The notes under the pieces are model-generated. The model saw only the letters and a program-made list of their open reading frames with translations. It was not told where the DNA came from and ran no database searches. A stretch of DNA of 64,000 bases from an uncultured Bacilli bacterium (GTDB taxonomy: Bacteria; Bacillota_I; Bacilli_A; RF39; UBA660). The stretch's first letter is position 1, and the number at the start of each line of letters is the position of its first letter. The stretch covers positions 310,001-374,000 of the forward strand of contig CAKOUW010000001.1 in assembly GCA_934120715.1 (NCBI GenBank), given 5' to 3'. This document shows, in pieces, positions 16,136 through 23,853 of this stretch. The position numbers and the translations under genes were made by a program.

Positions 16136-17728
16136 TTAACTGTTAAAAATTATTGTCATTTTTTTATACTTTTGCGCTCCTAAATCTTCCTGAGCAGTTT
16201 CTCGATAATCATCTTGTTTATCATCATCAAGTTGTTGCATATAGTAGTTAATTCCATCTATGAATGATTGGCTATCGTTTCTCAATTGCTTTGAGCCAAA
16301 TTTTCCATTAAGATGTAATTTATTAGCAATATATCCCTCTGCAAATCCTGTTATTGGAGTGTTCGCACTTGGGTTTGAATATTGATTGCTTCTATATCTA
16401 TCACAATTTCTATATCTATCACAATATCCAACACCATCTAAATACGCGTCACTTGTTTCCATAAAACATTTGGTTTGATTTCCTTCGTTTATAGCAAATC
16501 CTTCTATAAATTCAGCTAGTGCTATATTTATACTTCTCTCCTCACCATCGCATGTAGAAAAATTATCTGAATATCCTTTGTCACGCTGTGCTTCAAAATA
16601 TTTATATCCATCTTTATATCCTTCACTGCTATTTTTTGTATCCAGTGGCTGTCCCAATTCCCTAGCAATAAAACCTTCTATAAATTCGGTTAAATGTGTA
16701 TTTTTCCCTATAGAGAAGCGCTCAGCTTGTAAATAGCGTTCACTTTTTTCAGCGTATTCATATCCATATTTATAGGCTTGATTTCCGCCATTTAAATCTA
16801 CTGGTTTTTGTCGTTTTGCATCAATGAATCCATCTATAATGCGACTTAATTGGCTGCTTTTACCTTTTGGATCTGATGGTCCCCATCTTGAATCAAAAGG
16901 TCTTTGAGGCTCTGATGGTGATGTATCTTTATGATAGTCTACTCTTGTTTTAAATGTATCTATTCCACCATCATATTTTAGAATTTCTCCCCCAAATGTA
17001 AAGCCACCATCTACGCATACTACTTTAACACGTTCACCTTTACTATTTATTAAATCTAAATCTTGTTTTCCTCCATGTGGAGTATGCCCAATTACCTCTA
17101 TGTAATCACCACTTGGTACTGCATTTACTAGGCTCTTATTATTATTTTGGCCTTTTCTAAACCATACAATATGATTTAGATTTGAGTTGGAAGATAGATC
17201 TAATAAATTTAGATTGCTATTTTTTCTGTATTCATTCATATCAAAAAAGGCATGAGCAAGAGCGTATTTTTGGCCTTTATATGTATGTACACATTGCAGA
17301 GGTTGTTCTTGGAGCCATACACCAATGTCAATTAGTCTTGAACGAGCTGTTCGCTTTAAATAATCTAGATCTTCTACTGTTTTTGATCCGCCATTTCTAA
17401 TTAGCATATATCTATCATCATCAATGACTTCTTTTACTTCTTCTCGATCTTCACATAATATATCATAAATGTAGTAAGTGACTAATTGATCATGATTTCC
17501 TGGAATGTACTGTACCCTGCCATTACTCTTTTCACACAAATCCTTGATCTCAAATAATAGCTCTATTCCACCTTCTCCGCTGCCTTTTTCTCCTCTTTCA
17601 GTTGCATCTCCTAATATATATACTTTATCATATTCATTTAAATAATATTTTTTTATTTTATCTAATGGTTCCCTTCTTGAATGAAAATCACTCAAAACAA
17701 CAAATGAATCTTTTACAATTTCTTTCAT
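16136..17728 (-). CDS. PPP-type phosphoesterase with four C-terminal repeats
   Basis: Residues 1-250 form a calcineurin-like metallophosphatase: SDFHS (Asp14, His16), ILGDATERG (Asp41), PGNHDQ (Asn78, His79), ALAHAFF (His159), VIGHTPHGG (His215) and CVDGGFTFGG. This resembles bacterial PPP-family Ser/Thr/Tyr phosphatases, although GDATERG differs from the usual GDYxDRG. After a Pro/Ser-rich linker (about 265-292) come four diverged repeats (about 296-328, 347-380, 405-437, 460-497), each opening with a pattern like F-I-x-G-F-I and closing with Y-x-D-G-x-x-Y. The repeats are unknown to me and may bind a partner. There is no signal peptide. A G-rich site (GGGGG) precedes the ATG. It is probably cytoplasmic and lies in a cluster of membrane proteins. 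Confidence 0.8.
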   Translation of the reverse strand: MKEIVKDSFVVLSDFHSRREPLDKIKKYYLNEYDKVYILGDATERGEKGSGEGGIELLFEIKDLCEKSNGRVQYIPGNHDQLVTYYIYDILCEDREEVKEVIDDDRYMLIRNGGSKTVEDLDYLKRTARSRLIDIGVWLQEQPLQCVHTYKGQKYALAHAFFDMNEYRKNSNLNLLDLSSNSNLNHIVWFRKGQNNNKSLVNAVPSGDYIEVIGHTPHGGKQDLDLINSKGERVKVVCVDGGFTFGGEILKYDGGIDTFKTRVDYHKDTSPSEPQRPFDSRWGPSDPKGKSSQLSRIIDGFIDAKRQKPVDLNGGNQAYKYGYEYAEKSERYLQAERFSIGKNTHLTEFIEGFIARELGQPLDTKNSSEGYKDGYKYFEAQRDKGYSDNFSTCDGEERSINIALAEFIEGFAINEGNQTKCFMETSDAYLDGVGYCDRYRNCDRYRSNQYSNPSANTPITGFAEGYIANKLHLNGKFGSKQLRNDSQSFIDGINYYMQQLDDDKQDDYRETAQEDLGAQKYKKMTIIFNS

Positions 17729-17828
17729 ATATTTTACTTTTCCCCCTTTTTTATGTCACATTGATTACATATAATAATCGTTTGGTACAATATTTTTCTA
17801 TGAATGTGATGCGGTTAAAAAATTATAA

Positions 17829-18248
17829 TTATTTTTCCAACATATTTAGTAAATTGATTTTAAACATATCTTTCTCTGGATTTGTATTAGAGATCATTAC
17901 ACCTTTATATGTTGAAAGCTCTGCTCTGTGTCCTTCGTCTAGAATTCCTTCTGGAGTTATATTTGTTAGTAAGATGATTCTTTTTTCTGAATAAACTGTA
18001 TAATGTAGTTTTATTTCTCCATGAACTTTACAAAATAAGTCATCAGTTGGTAACTTTAACTCATAGTTTAGAATTTTTTCTTTTTCATTTGAAGAACATT
18101 GCTTTCCTAAAAAATTCCCTTTTCTTAATTCAGGATAGTAGTTAAATGTTAACTTTTTATATGCTAACATATTGTACTTTCTTAATGATCTTTCTTTCTT
18201 TCTAAAATCATTTTCATCTAAATATTCAAATATATATGTGTTGTTCAT
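17829..18248 (-). CDS. unknown 139-residue protein
   Basis: I do not recognise this protein. It has no signal peptide or membrane segment, is rich in charged and aromatic residues and looks mixed alpha/beta. Its C-terminus (GVMISNTNPEKDM then FKINLLNML) is echoed by a frameshifted fragment at 15932-16020, so it belongs to a small duplicated family. AGGGGG precedes the ATG. It has its own consensus promoter (18305-18333), located in the 3' end of the upstream gene, followed by a nine-base-pair inverted repeat in the leader. It probably works with the adjacent phosphatase and membrane genes; this is inferred from position only. Confidence 0.65.
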   Translation of the reverse strand: MNNTYIFEYLDENDFRKKERSLRKYNMLAYKKLTFNYYPELRKGNFLGKQCSSNEKEKILNYELKLPTDDLFCKVHGEIKLHYTVYSEKRIILLTNITPEGILDEGHRAELSTYKGVMISNTNPEKDMFKINLLNMLEK

Positions 18249-18271
18249 ATATTCAACCCCCTAATTATACG

Positions 18272-18296
18272 TTTGAAGGTCCCCTTTACCTTCAAA
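18272..18296 (-). promoter_or_regulatory. inverted repeat in the leader of the 139-residue gene
   Basis: TTTGAAGGT and ACCTTCAAA, perfectly complementary over nine bases with a seven-base loop, lie about eight bases downstream of the -10 box and before the ribosome binding site. It could be an operator or a 5' stabilising hairpin. Confidence 0.5.
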
Positions 18297-18304
18297 GTAC
18301 ACAT

Positions 18305-18333
18305 ATTATATCATAAAAGTCTTATTTTGTCAA
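18305..18333 (-). promoter_or_regulatory. consensus promoter
   Basis: A perfect sigma-A match on the minus strand: TTGACA (18328-18333), 17 bases, TATAAT (18305-18310). It overlaps the last codons of the upstream gene and drives the 139-residue gene. Confidence 0.85.
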
Positions 18334-19557
18334 TATTTTGACTTTTTCATCATTATTTGGCTTGCTCATTTGGGCTATTATGTAATCAGCGATAGCCTCT
18401 TTATCTCTTCTTACACCTTCTGGATCATTTGAATAAACATAGTCATAGTCGCCTTCTATATTTTCCCAAGGCTCTTCATGTTCATAAATACCATTTGAAT
18501 TATTTTGATTATCATTTTCAACTTCAGAATAGCTTTCTGTTGGAGCCTCTGTGTATTCTTCTTGATAATAATTTCTAGTTGTTGGAGGTGCTATTGGAGT
18601 ATAATCATTACTATTATAGTCATTGTTAGATTTACCACTCTGACTTCCGGATGTATTTTGGTTTCCAGATGTATTTTTAGAAGAATTACTGTATGAGTAT
18701 GGATTATTATTTGGTGTAACTATAGATGAACTAACAGTAGTTGGCTCTTCACTCTTTGTTGTTGTCTCTTCTACCGTTGTTTCTTCATATGGTTCATCTG
18801 TTACTGAATCTGAATATGATTGTGTAGTTGTCAAATCGTTAGTTGATTGTTTTTTACTATTTTTAACAATACCAACTATAGATAATGGAATTCCTATTGC
18901 TAAAGCTATTGCTATAACGTTAGCAGCCCAACGGGGTAACTTCTTTTTTTCATCATCAATTTCATTTTCTTCTTCATCATTGTCATTATCTTCCGAACCA
19001 TTGTTGTTATCATCTGAACTATTGTTGTTACCATCTGCATTGCCATTGATTATTTCATCATCAACTTCAATTTCTTCTTCATCATTGTTATTATCTTCCG
19101 AACCATTGTTGTTACCATCTGCAGTGCCATTGATTATTTCATCAACTTCATTTTCTTCTTCATCATTGTTATTATCTTCCGAACCATTGTTGTTACCATC
19201 TGCATTGCCGTTGGCTCTTTCAGTATTAAGATAATCACTTAAGTAAGAATTATTATCTCTTAATTCTTCTTCGGTCAATGGATTTTTTGTATCATCTTTG
19301 AACGTTGAGTAATGATTCATAAGTGTTTCTTTTTTTAACAAGTAAATATATTTTTGATTACATCTCTTGCTTTCATCGAAATCTTTCATTGCTGCACTAT
19401 TACTTCCCCTTAACCTTTCACCTAATTCATGACATGCATCTAAGCCTTCATTTATGCTGACAAATTTTACATCAGGCCCTTTTCTAAATATGATTGCTCC
19501 ATCCAATTCATTATTTTCAGTATAAAATACAATATTTAATATTGGTGACTTTTCCAT
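18322..19557 (-). CDS. membrane protein with acidic tandem repeats
   Basis: This 411-residue protein has an N-terminal domain of about 110 residues without a signal peptide, three acidic tandem repeats (about 116-142, 143-170, 171-202) built on ADGNNNGSEDNNND followed by EEE and I/V-D-D-E-I-I-N-G, one membrane helix (about 210-232) after KKKLPRW, and a long Ser/Thr/Asn-rich tail. By the positive-inside rule the N-terminal and acidic parts are cytoplasmic and the tail is outside. The layout recalls membrane anchors that link a cytoplasmic domain to the wall, but I know no family. AGGGGG precedes the ATG. It follows the 303-residue membrane protein by 23 bases and is likely co-transcribed with it. 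Confidence 0.7.
   Translation of the reverse strand: MEKSPILNIVFYTENNELDGAIIFRKGPDVKFVSINEGLDACHELGERLRGSNSAAMKDFDESKRCNQKYIYLLKKETLMNHYSTFKDDTKNPLTEEELRDNNSYLSDYLNTERANGNADGNNNGSEDNNNDEEENEVDEIINGTADGNNNGSEDNNNDEEEIEVDDEIINGNADGNNNSSDDNNNGSEDNDNDEEENEIDDEKKKLPRWAANVIAIALAIGIPLSIVGIVKNSKKQSTNDLTTTQSYSDSVTDEPYEETTVEETTTKSEEPTTVSSSIVTPNNNPYSYSNSSKNTSGNQNTSGSQSGKSNNDYNSNDYTPIAPPTTRNYYQEEYTEAPTESYSEVENDNQNNSNGIYEHEEPWENIEGDYDYVYSNDPEGVRRDKEAIADYIIAQMSKPNNDEKVKILTK
18952..19212 (-). repeat. tandem repeats coding for acidic Asn/Asp/Glu-rich units
   Basis: Three direct repeats of about 80-95 bases, the cores nearly identical at the DNA level (blocks such as GATGGTAACAACAATGG on the minus strand). 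The high identity suggests recent expansion by slippage or recombination, so copy number probably varies between strains. Confidence 0.8.
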
Positions 19558-19580
19558 TTTCTTTTCCCCCTAAATAATTA

Positions 19581-20492
19581 TTATTTGCTTTCCTTTGTCT
19601 CGCCGGTTAACTTCCAGCCATTATCTAACAAGTCTTTGTCATTATATGTACTCCATCTTGTTGTCTTATAACTTGATGATATTTTGGTTCTTTTTCTTAG
19701 TGACTTGTAGCAAATAGTACCGTTTGATTCTTTTTTAATTCTTACTTCTAATAAACAGTCCTCATCGCTATTGTCACATGTTATGTTATCTAGTGTACAG
19801 GTTGTTTGAGCCCAATCGGTCCACTCTGACCATTCACTCATCTTTGTTGGTGTTATTTTTTCATATTTGTATAATGTTTTTACTTCTTCTTGATGATTAT
19901 TTTTAACATTTTCCTGATTATTTTCTTCTGTACCCTGTTTTATTGGAGTGTTTTCATCATAATCGTTGTCATCTTCTTTTGTATCATTGTTCTTTGCTAT
20001 ATCAGAGGCTGCTTTACTATCATCTTTTTCACACAATTTTTTGTCTCCACAGTACTCATAAGCGCCAAAATAAACAACATAGTACTTTTCATTAGATGCT
20101 GTTTTTAAATTGATTTTTAAAGCATAATCGCTATCTGTTTTTGTTATCTCGATAAAACTGTTCTCATGATCTAATTTATTATTTTTATCTTCTTTAAGAG
20201 TTGTTATAATGCCCTCATTAATCATCTGATTAACTGTTATTTTTTCCTCTAATGGTATTTCTTTATCATCATAATAACTTATAACAGCAGATTTAATAAT
20301 ATTCGAATTCTTTTCCATTATTTCGCTAGAATTAGTTTTACTATTAGTTGACTTTTTACTATCTAACTTTGGCATAATAACTTTTACCATAAGATATATT
20401 ATTAACACTACAATTATTACTATTATTAAAAATCTGAATAATATTTTTTTTAATGAAAAGCCTCTTTCTTCATATTCTTCTTCTGTGTACAT
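19581..20492 (-). CDS. membrane-anchored protein with thrombospondin-like segment
   Basis: This 303-residue protein has a basic, short cytoplasmic N-terminus, one membrane helix (about residues 17-37) and an extracellular part. Residues about 55-150 (IIKSAVISYYDD, VNQMINEGIIT) resemble the ordered C-terminal part of pilin-like proteins. An acidic Asn/Glu-rich linker (about 160-205) follows. The C-terminal part has WSEWTDWAQTTC, then several Cys and basic RIKK and RKRTK segments, a pattern reminiscent of thrombospondin type 1 repeats (W-x-x-W-x-x-W, Cys pairs, Arg ladder). That similarity is by motif only. AGGGGG precedes the ATG, behind a near-consensus promoter. It heads the transcript that includes the acidic-repeat protein. 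Confidence 0.7.
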   Translation of the reverse strand: MYTEEEYEERGFSLKKILFRFLIIVIIVVLIIYLMVKVIMPKLDSKKSTNSKTNSSEIMEKNSNIIKSAVISYYDDKEIPLEEKITVNQMINEGIITTLKEDKNNKLDHENSFIEITKTDSDYALKINLKTASNEKYYVVYFGAYEYCGDKKLCEKDDSKAASDIAKNNDTKEDDNDYDENTPIKQGTEENNQENVKNNHQEEVKTLYKYEKITPTKMSEWSEWTDWAQTTCTLDNITCDNSDEDCLLEVRIKKESNGTICYKSLRKRTKISSSYKTTRWSTYNDKDLLDNGWKLTGETKESK

Positions 20493-20522
20493 ATAAATAC
20501 CCCCTCCTCTAGATGTCTTAGT

Positions 20523-20551
20523 ATTCTACCACAAATTGCTTTTTTTGTCAA
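20523..20551 (-). promoter_or_regulatory. near-consensus promoter
   Basis: TTGACA (20546-20551), 17 bases, TAGAAT (20523-20528) on the minus strand, about 30 bases before the 303-residue membrane protein. Confidence 0.8.
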
Positions 20552-20621
20552 TAATGGCTTATAAATCAACAAATTTATTTAATTTGCTGATTTCTTTATA
20601 TATTACATTGTTAATAAGTAA

Positions 20622-20882
20622 TTAAAAGTGCGACTTTAGGTTTACTATTGTCTCACCTACATTAAAATTATTTAAACTGTAGCTTTCAACTTTTTTGTTT
20701 AACTTGAGCGTTTTTTCAGTTTCTTTTCTTATAATCCCAGTTCCAATCCCATGGACAATTATAACTCTTTTTTCTTTCATTTTATAGGAATCTTCTATAA
20801 ATTCGTTGATCAATATCCTAGCATAGTCTCTATTGGTGCCATGAAGATCTAGTGTTGGTAAGTTTTTGTATAGGTTTATCAT
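20622..20882 (-). CDS. stand-alone Smr domain protein
   Basis: An 86-residue protein consisting of one Smr domain: PTLDLHGTNRDYA near the N-terminus, VIIVHGIGTGIIRKET in the centre and a C-terminal GETIVNLK. The LDLHG and HGxGTG motifs are both intact. Smr domains are endonucleases, best known at the C-terminus of MutS2 and more recently linked to mRNA cleavage at collided ribosomes. Free-standing copies of this size exist in Firmicutes. It has a GGTGATG ribosome binding site and no obvious operon partners. Confidence 0.88.
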   Translation of the reverse strand: MINLYKNLPTLDLHGTNRDYARILINEFIEDSYKMKEKRVIIVHGIGTGIIRKETEKTLKLNKKVESYSLNNFNVGETIVNLKSHF

Positions 20883-21062
20883 TTTTCATCACCTTACTAA
20901 TTGTAACTGCTTTGGTTTGTTTTAAGTTTATTTAATGATTAGTCTATTTTTTATTTTTATATATGAATAATATACCATATTTTTATTTATAGCTTATTTA
21001 ATTTTAGTATTATTTTTAAATCTTATTACCAATTGACATCTATTGTTCATAAGGCTGCATTA

Positions 21063-22115
21063 CTAGAGTTGTTTTTTTAATGATTTTACGTGTCTTTCTA
21101 CACTAGCTATTTGTTCACTTGACAGAGATGAACAAGGATATATTTTAGGATAATACTCTGAAGGATCAACGGTATATGGCATAGGCTGCAATAGGCCACC
21201 CCTGGTTAGACAACAATAGTATAACTTATTATGAATGTTTATACCAACCCAGGTGTGTGATTCTTGCCTATTTGTTTTTCCGGAAATTGTTACTGCATCC
21301 ATTTGCATATCCCAATTATTAAGTAGGACTCTCATTAGTCTAGCCTGTCCTTCACAAACACCTCTTCTTCTAATATAAGTTCCATATGGTTTTGACTCCC
21401 ATCCTGTTGTGGATCTTTTAATTCTTTGCACACCGTCAATATCTCTTTGCGTTTGTTCACTGGCAAATTGAATGTTAAGTTTATCACTATCTTTTATGTA
21501 ATGATAGGCTAAATAAACTTTATCAAAAGACGTTAGTTTTGAAGTGTCATAATGTCTTTCTATTCCATCAACATAATGTCTAACTACATATTTTAATTTG
21601 TCAGTATCTTCTAAGACTTCAGGCTGTATTTTACCACTTAAACTGCTTAAAACGTAGTCACTTTCCCATAATAGTTTTTCTTCTGGCAATAAAATTTTCC
21701 CTCGTGCTTGCAATAACCTTAGATCCTTGATTTTAGTCGGCTGCCTATCAACCGTCATATATAAAAGTGTTTTGTCATCATGTTGCCAATTTAGTCTATC
21801 CATTATTGCATTGTAAACTGGAAAGGTTGAATCAGAAAGTTTAAACTCTACTTGTAAAAAATTCATGTTCCTTATTTGTTTAATGAAATCATATCTTAAC
21901 TTAAAATCATTATCATTTTCTATTATACTTTCATCATAGATGATGCATTTAATAGGCATAGAACTATTAATTTGCTTTATTTCTCTTAAAAAGCTTGGGA
22001 ACATGTCATATGATATTTGAAAGCTAGTGTGGCCTTGTGTCTTTCCTCTAGGCATTGCCGGTGCATCAGCTGCTCTTAAAATACCTTGTTTAATAACGTT
22101 TGAGTATCTATCCAT
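21063..22115 (-). CDS. transglutaminase-like domain protein
   Basis: A 350-residue protein without signal peptide. Its C-terminal third is transglutaminase-like: RRRGVCEGQARLMRVLL (Cys about 254) and NRQESHTWVGINIHNKLYYC (His about 287). The expected Asp after the strand following the His is replaced by a Cys pair (LYYCCLT, about 301-302), so activity is doubtful or altered. The N-terminal two thirds are not recognised. I chose the ATG at 22115 because GGAGGA lies nine bases upstream; in-frame ATGs at 22169 and nearby lack such a site and lie within or next to the promoter (22148-22176). It is monocistronic, with a cytoplasmic location inferred. Confidence 0.68.
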   Translation of the reverse strand: MDRYSNVIKQGILRAADAPAMPRGKTQGHTSFQISYDMFPSFLREIKQINSSMPIKCIIYDESIIENDNDFKLRYDFIKQIRNMNFLQVEFKLSDSTFPVYNAIMDRLNWQHDDKTLLYMTVDRQPTKIKDLRLLQARGKILLPEEKLLWESDYVLSSLSGKIQPEVLEDTDKLKYVVRHYVDGIERHYDTSKLTSFDKVYLAYHYIKDSDKLNIQFASEQTQRDIDGVQRIKRSTTGWESKPYGTYIRRRGVCEGQARLMRVLLNNWDMQMDAVTISGKTNRQESHTWVGINIHNKLYYCCLTRGGLLQPMPYTVDPSEYYPKIYPCSSLSSEQIASVERHVKSLKKQL

Positions 22116-22147
22116 ATACAATTCTCCTCCACTCTTTTTTGTCGAAT

Positions 22148-22176
22148 ATAATATCATATTTCCCATCAAATATCAA
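22148..22176 (-). promoter_or_regulatory. promoter of the transglutaminase-like gene
   Basis: TTGATA (22171-22176), 17 bases, TATTAT (22148-22153) on the minus strand. Its position supports the downstream start at 22115. Confidence 0.65.
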
Positions 22177-22221
22177 GTTTCGATACTTTTTTGCTTGATG
22201 TAATTTTTTTTAAGTAAAAAA

Positions 22222-22237
22222 TGAGTTTTTCAACTCA
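22222..22237 (-). terminator. terminator after the CCA-adding enzyme
   Basis: Arms TGAGTT and AACTCA with a GAAA loop, followed on the minus strand by six T. Confidence 0.65.
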
Positions 22238-22282
22238 GTCTTTGTTATTATTCTTGCTATTATCAGATTTGTTTTTTATTTT

Positions 22283-23560
22283 TTAAATAGGATAATTCTT
22301 TTTAACATACTCGTTAATAATACTTTTTCCTTGACTCAATCTATTATTAATTATTTGCCTTTTAATATCATCTATTATCTCCTTAATAATTTTACCAGTA
22401 TATCCTAGTTTAATTAGATCAGCGCCTGAATATGCAATTGAATTATACTTATCTCTAATATCAATATATTTCTTTTCTAATTTATTTAATTTATCAATTC
22501 TATAATTAAACTTTGGATTTTGACTTAATATATCTGCTCTTTTTAAATCAAATAATAATTCAATTCTATTCATATTAAATTTTTTATAAAAATTATATAT
22601 CTTATTGCTTTTTTCACTTAAACTATCTTCATGATAAAGTACTAAATCTGATATAATTTTTTTTGACTTATTATCTAGTTTATATTTTTTTGCAAATTTT
22701 CTAAAAATATCATTACTAATTTGAGCATGATTCAAGAAATGCCCTATTCCCTTATCATCAAGATAATATTTACTTGGTTTACCAATATCATGAAATAATG
22801 AAGCAATTTTTACATAAATTTTTGATGGTGAATTTTCAATAACCTTAATTGTATGTGAATAAATATCATACACATGATATTCATTATGTTGATCAAATCC
22901 ATCGCACCTTTTTAATTCGGGTATTAATTCAAAGAATATCTCTTTATAATTGTTTAAATAATATCCAACATTTTCAAACATAATGATTTGTTTAAATTCA
23001 TTATATATTCTTTCTGGGGCAACCGTGCCGAGTAAGTTTTTTTTACTAATCATTTGTTTTTTAGTATTATCGTCAATTTCAAATTTACACTTTAATGCTT
23101 GTCTTATTGCTCTAAGAATTCTAAGTGGATCTGATTTTAATCCTTCACCATTTTCTTTAACTAATGATATTATCTTTTTATTAATTGAATTAATCCCATC
23201 ATAGTAATCAATATAATTTCCATCTACATCTACTGCTATAGCATTCATAGTAAAATCTCTATTTGACAAATCTTCTTTTAAATTACTACCTATATAGGTA
23301 GAAAATTCTATGTCATATCCGTTTGTTCTTATTATTCCAGTATTTCTATGTTTATTTTCTTTCATAATTGTTACTTGTGGAATAAGACTTTTTAATCTAT
23401 CAAGTGGTATATTTGTGCAAAAATCATAATCTTTATTTTCTACATTCAATAAATAATCTCTAACTGCTCCTCCAACTAAAAAGCATTCATAACCATTATC
23501 AATTATTAATTGCATATATTGCTTTAAATTTTTGGAAATATTCATTTTATTAATAGTCAT
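22283..23560 (-). CDS. cca: CCA tRNA nucleotidyltransferase
   Basis: Adds or repairs the 3' CCA of tRNAs. The nucleotidyltransferase motif is clear (FLVGGAVRDYLL followed by KDYDFCT), then RDFTMNAIAVD, the template region LRILRAIRQALK, and an HD domain (FHDIGKP). The HD domain is found in many bacterial enzymes and can give phosphatase or phosphodiesterase activity. The ATG at 23560 is preceded by GGTGATAATT; upstream GTG codons in the same frame would overlap this site. 425 residues, normal. The two tRNAs in the window encode CCA, so repair is its likely main role for them. Confidence 0.93.
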   Translation of the reverse strand: MTINKMNISKNLKQYMQLIIDNGYECFLVGGAVRDYLLNVENKDYDFCTNIPLDRLKSLIPQVTIMKENKHRNTGIIRTNGYDIEFSTYIGSNLKEDLSNRDFTMNAIAVDVDGNYIDYYDGINSINKKIISLVKENGEGLKSDPLRILRAIRQALKCKFEIDDNTKKQMISKKNLLGTVAPERIYNEFKQIIMFENVGYYLNNYKEIFFELIPELKRCDGFDQHNEYHVYDIYSHTIKVIENSPSKIYVKIASLFHDIGKPSKYYLDDKGIGHFLNHAQISNDIFRKFAKKYKLDNKSKKIISDLVLYHEDSLSEKSNKIYNFYKKFNMNRIELLFDLKRADILSQNPKFNYRIDKLNKLEKKYIDIRDKYNSIAYSGADLIKLGYTGKIIKEIIDDIKRQIINNRLSQGKSIINEYVKKNYPI

Positions 23561-23800
23561 AATTATCACCACTCTATGTGATATTATATCACAGGATATT
23601 ATATTTCATTGGTGCTAAAATGTAAGAAAAGAAGTATTTATACTCCTTATCATTAATATATTTTTAACTAAAGCATCCAGCAGTAAGCTTTGTGTCTTTA
23701 CAAGTAATGTGAATATTTTTCTATTAACTACTACTCTAATTTATTCCTGCTTGCTAAAATCATTTAATTATAGATGACACCATAGGGGCACTATAAATTA

Positions 23801-23822
23801 AAAAAGACTATTTCTAGTCTTT
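23801..23822 (-). terminator. terminator after ppdK
   Basis: Arms AAAGACTA and TAGTCTTT with a four-base loop and a T-run on the minus strand, about 30 bases past the ppdK stop. Confidence 0.75.
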
Positions 23823-23853
23823 CTTGTATTTTATTATTTTGCGTGAATACGTT

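Noticed and set aside
18952..19234. The repeats as a CRISPR array
   Set aside because: Units are coding, adjacent without unique spacers, and not palindromic.
18980..19234. An 84-codon plus-strand frame rich in Ser/Leu
   Set aside because: It is the antisense shadow of the acidic tandem repeats; no promoter or ribosome binding site.
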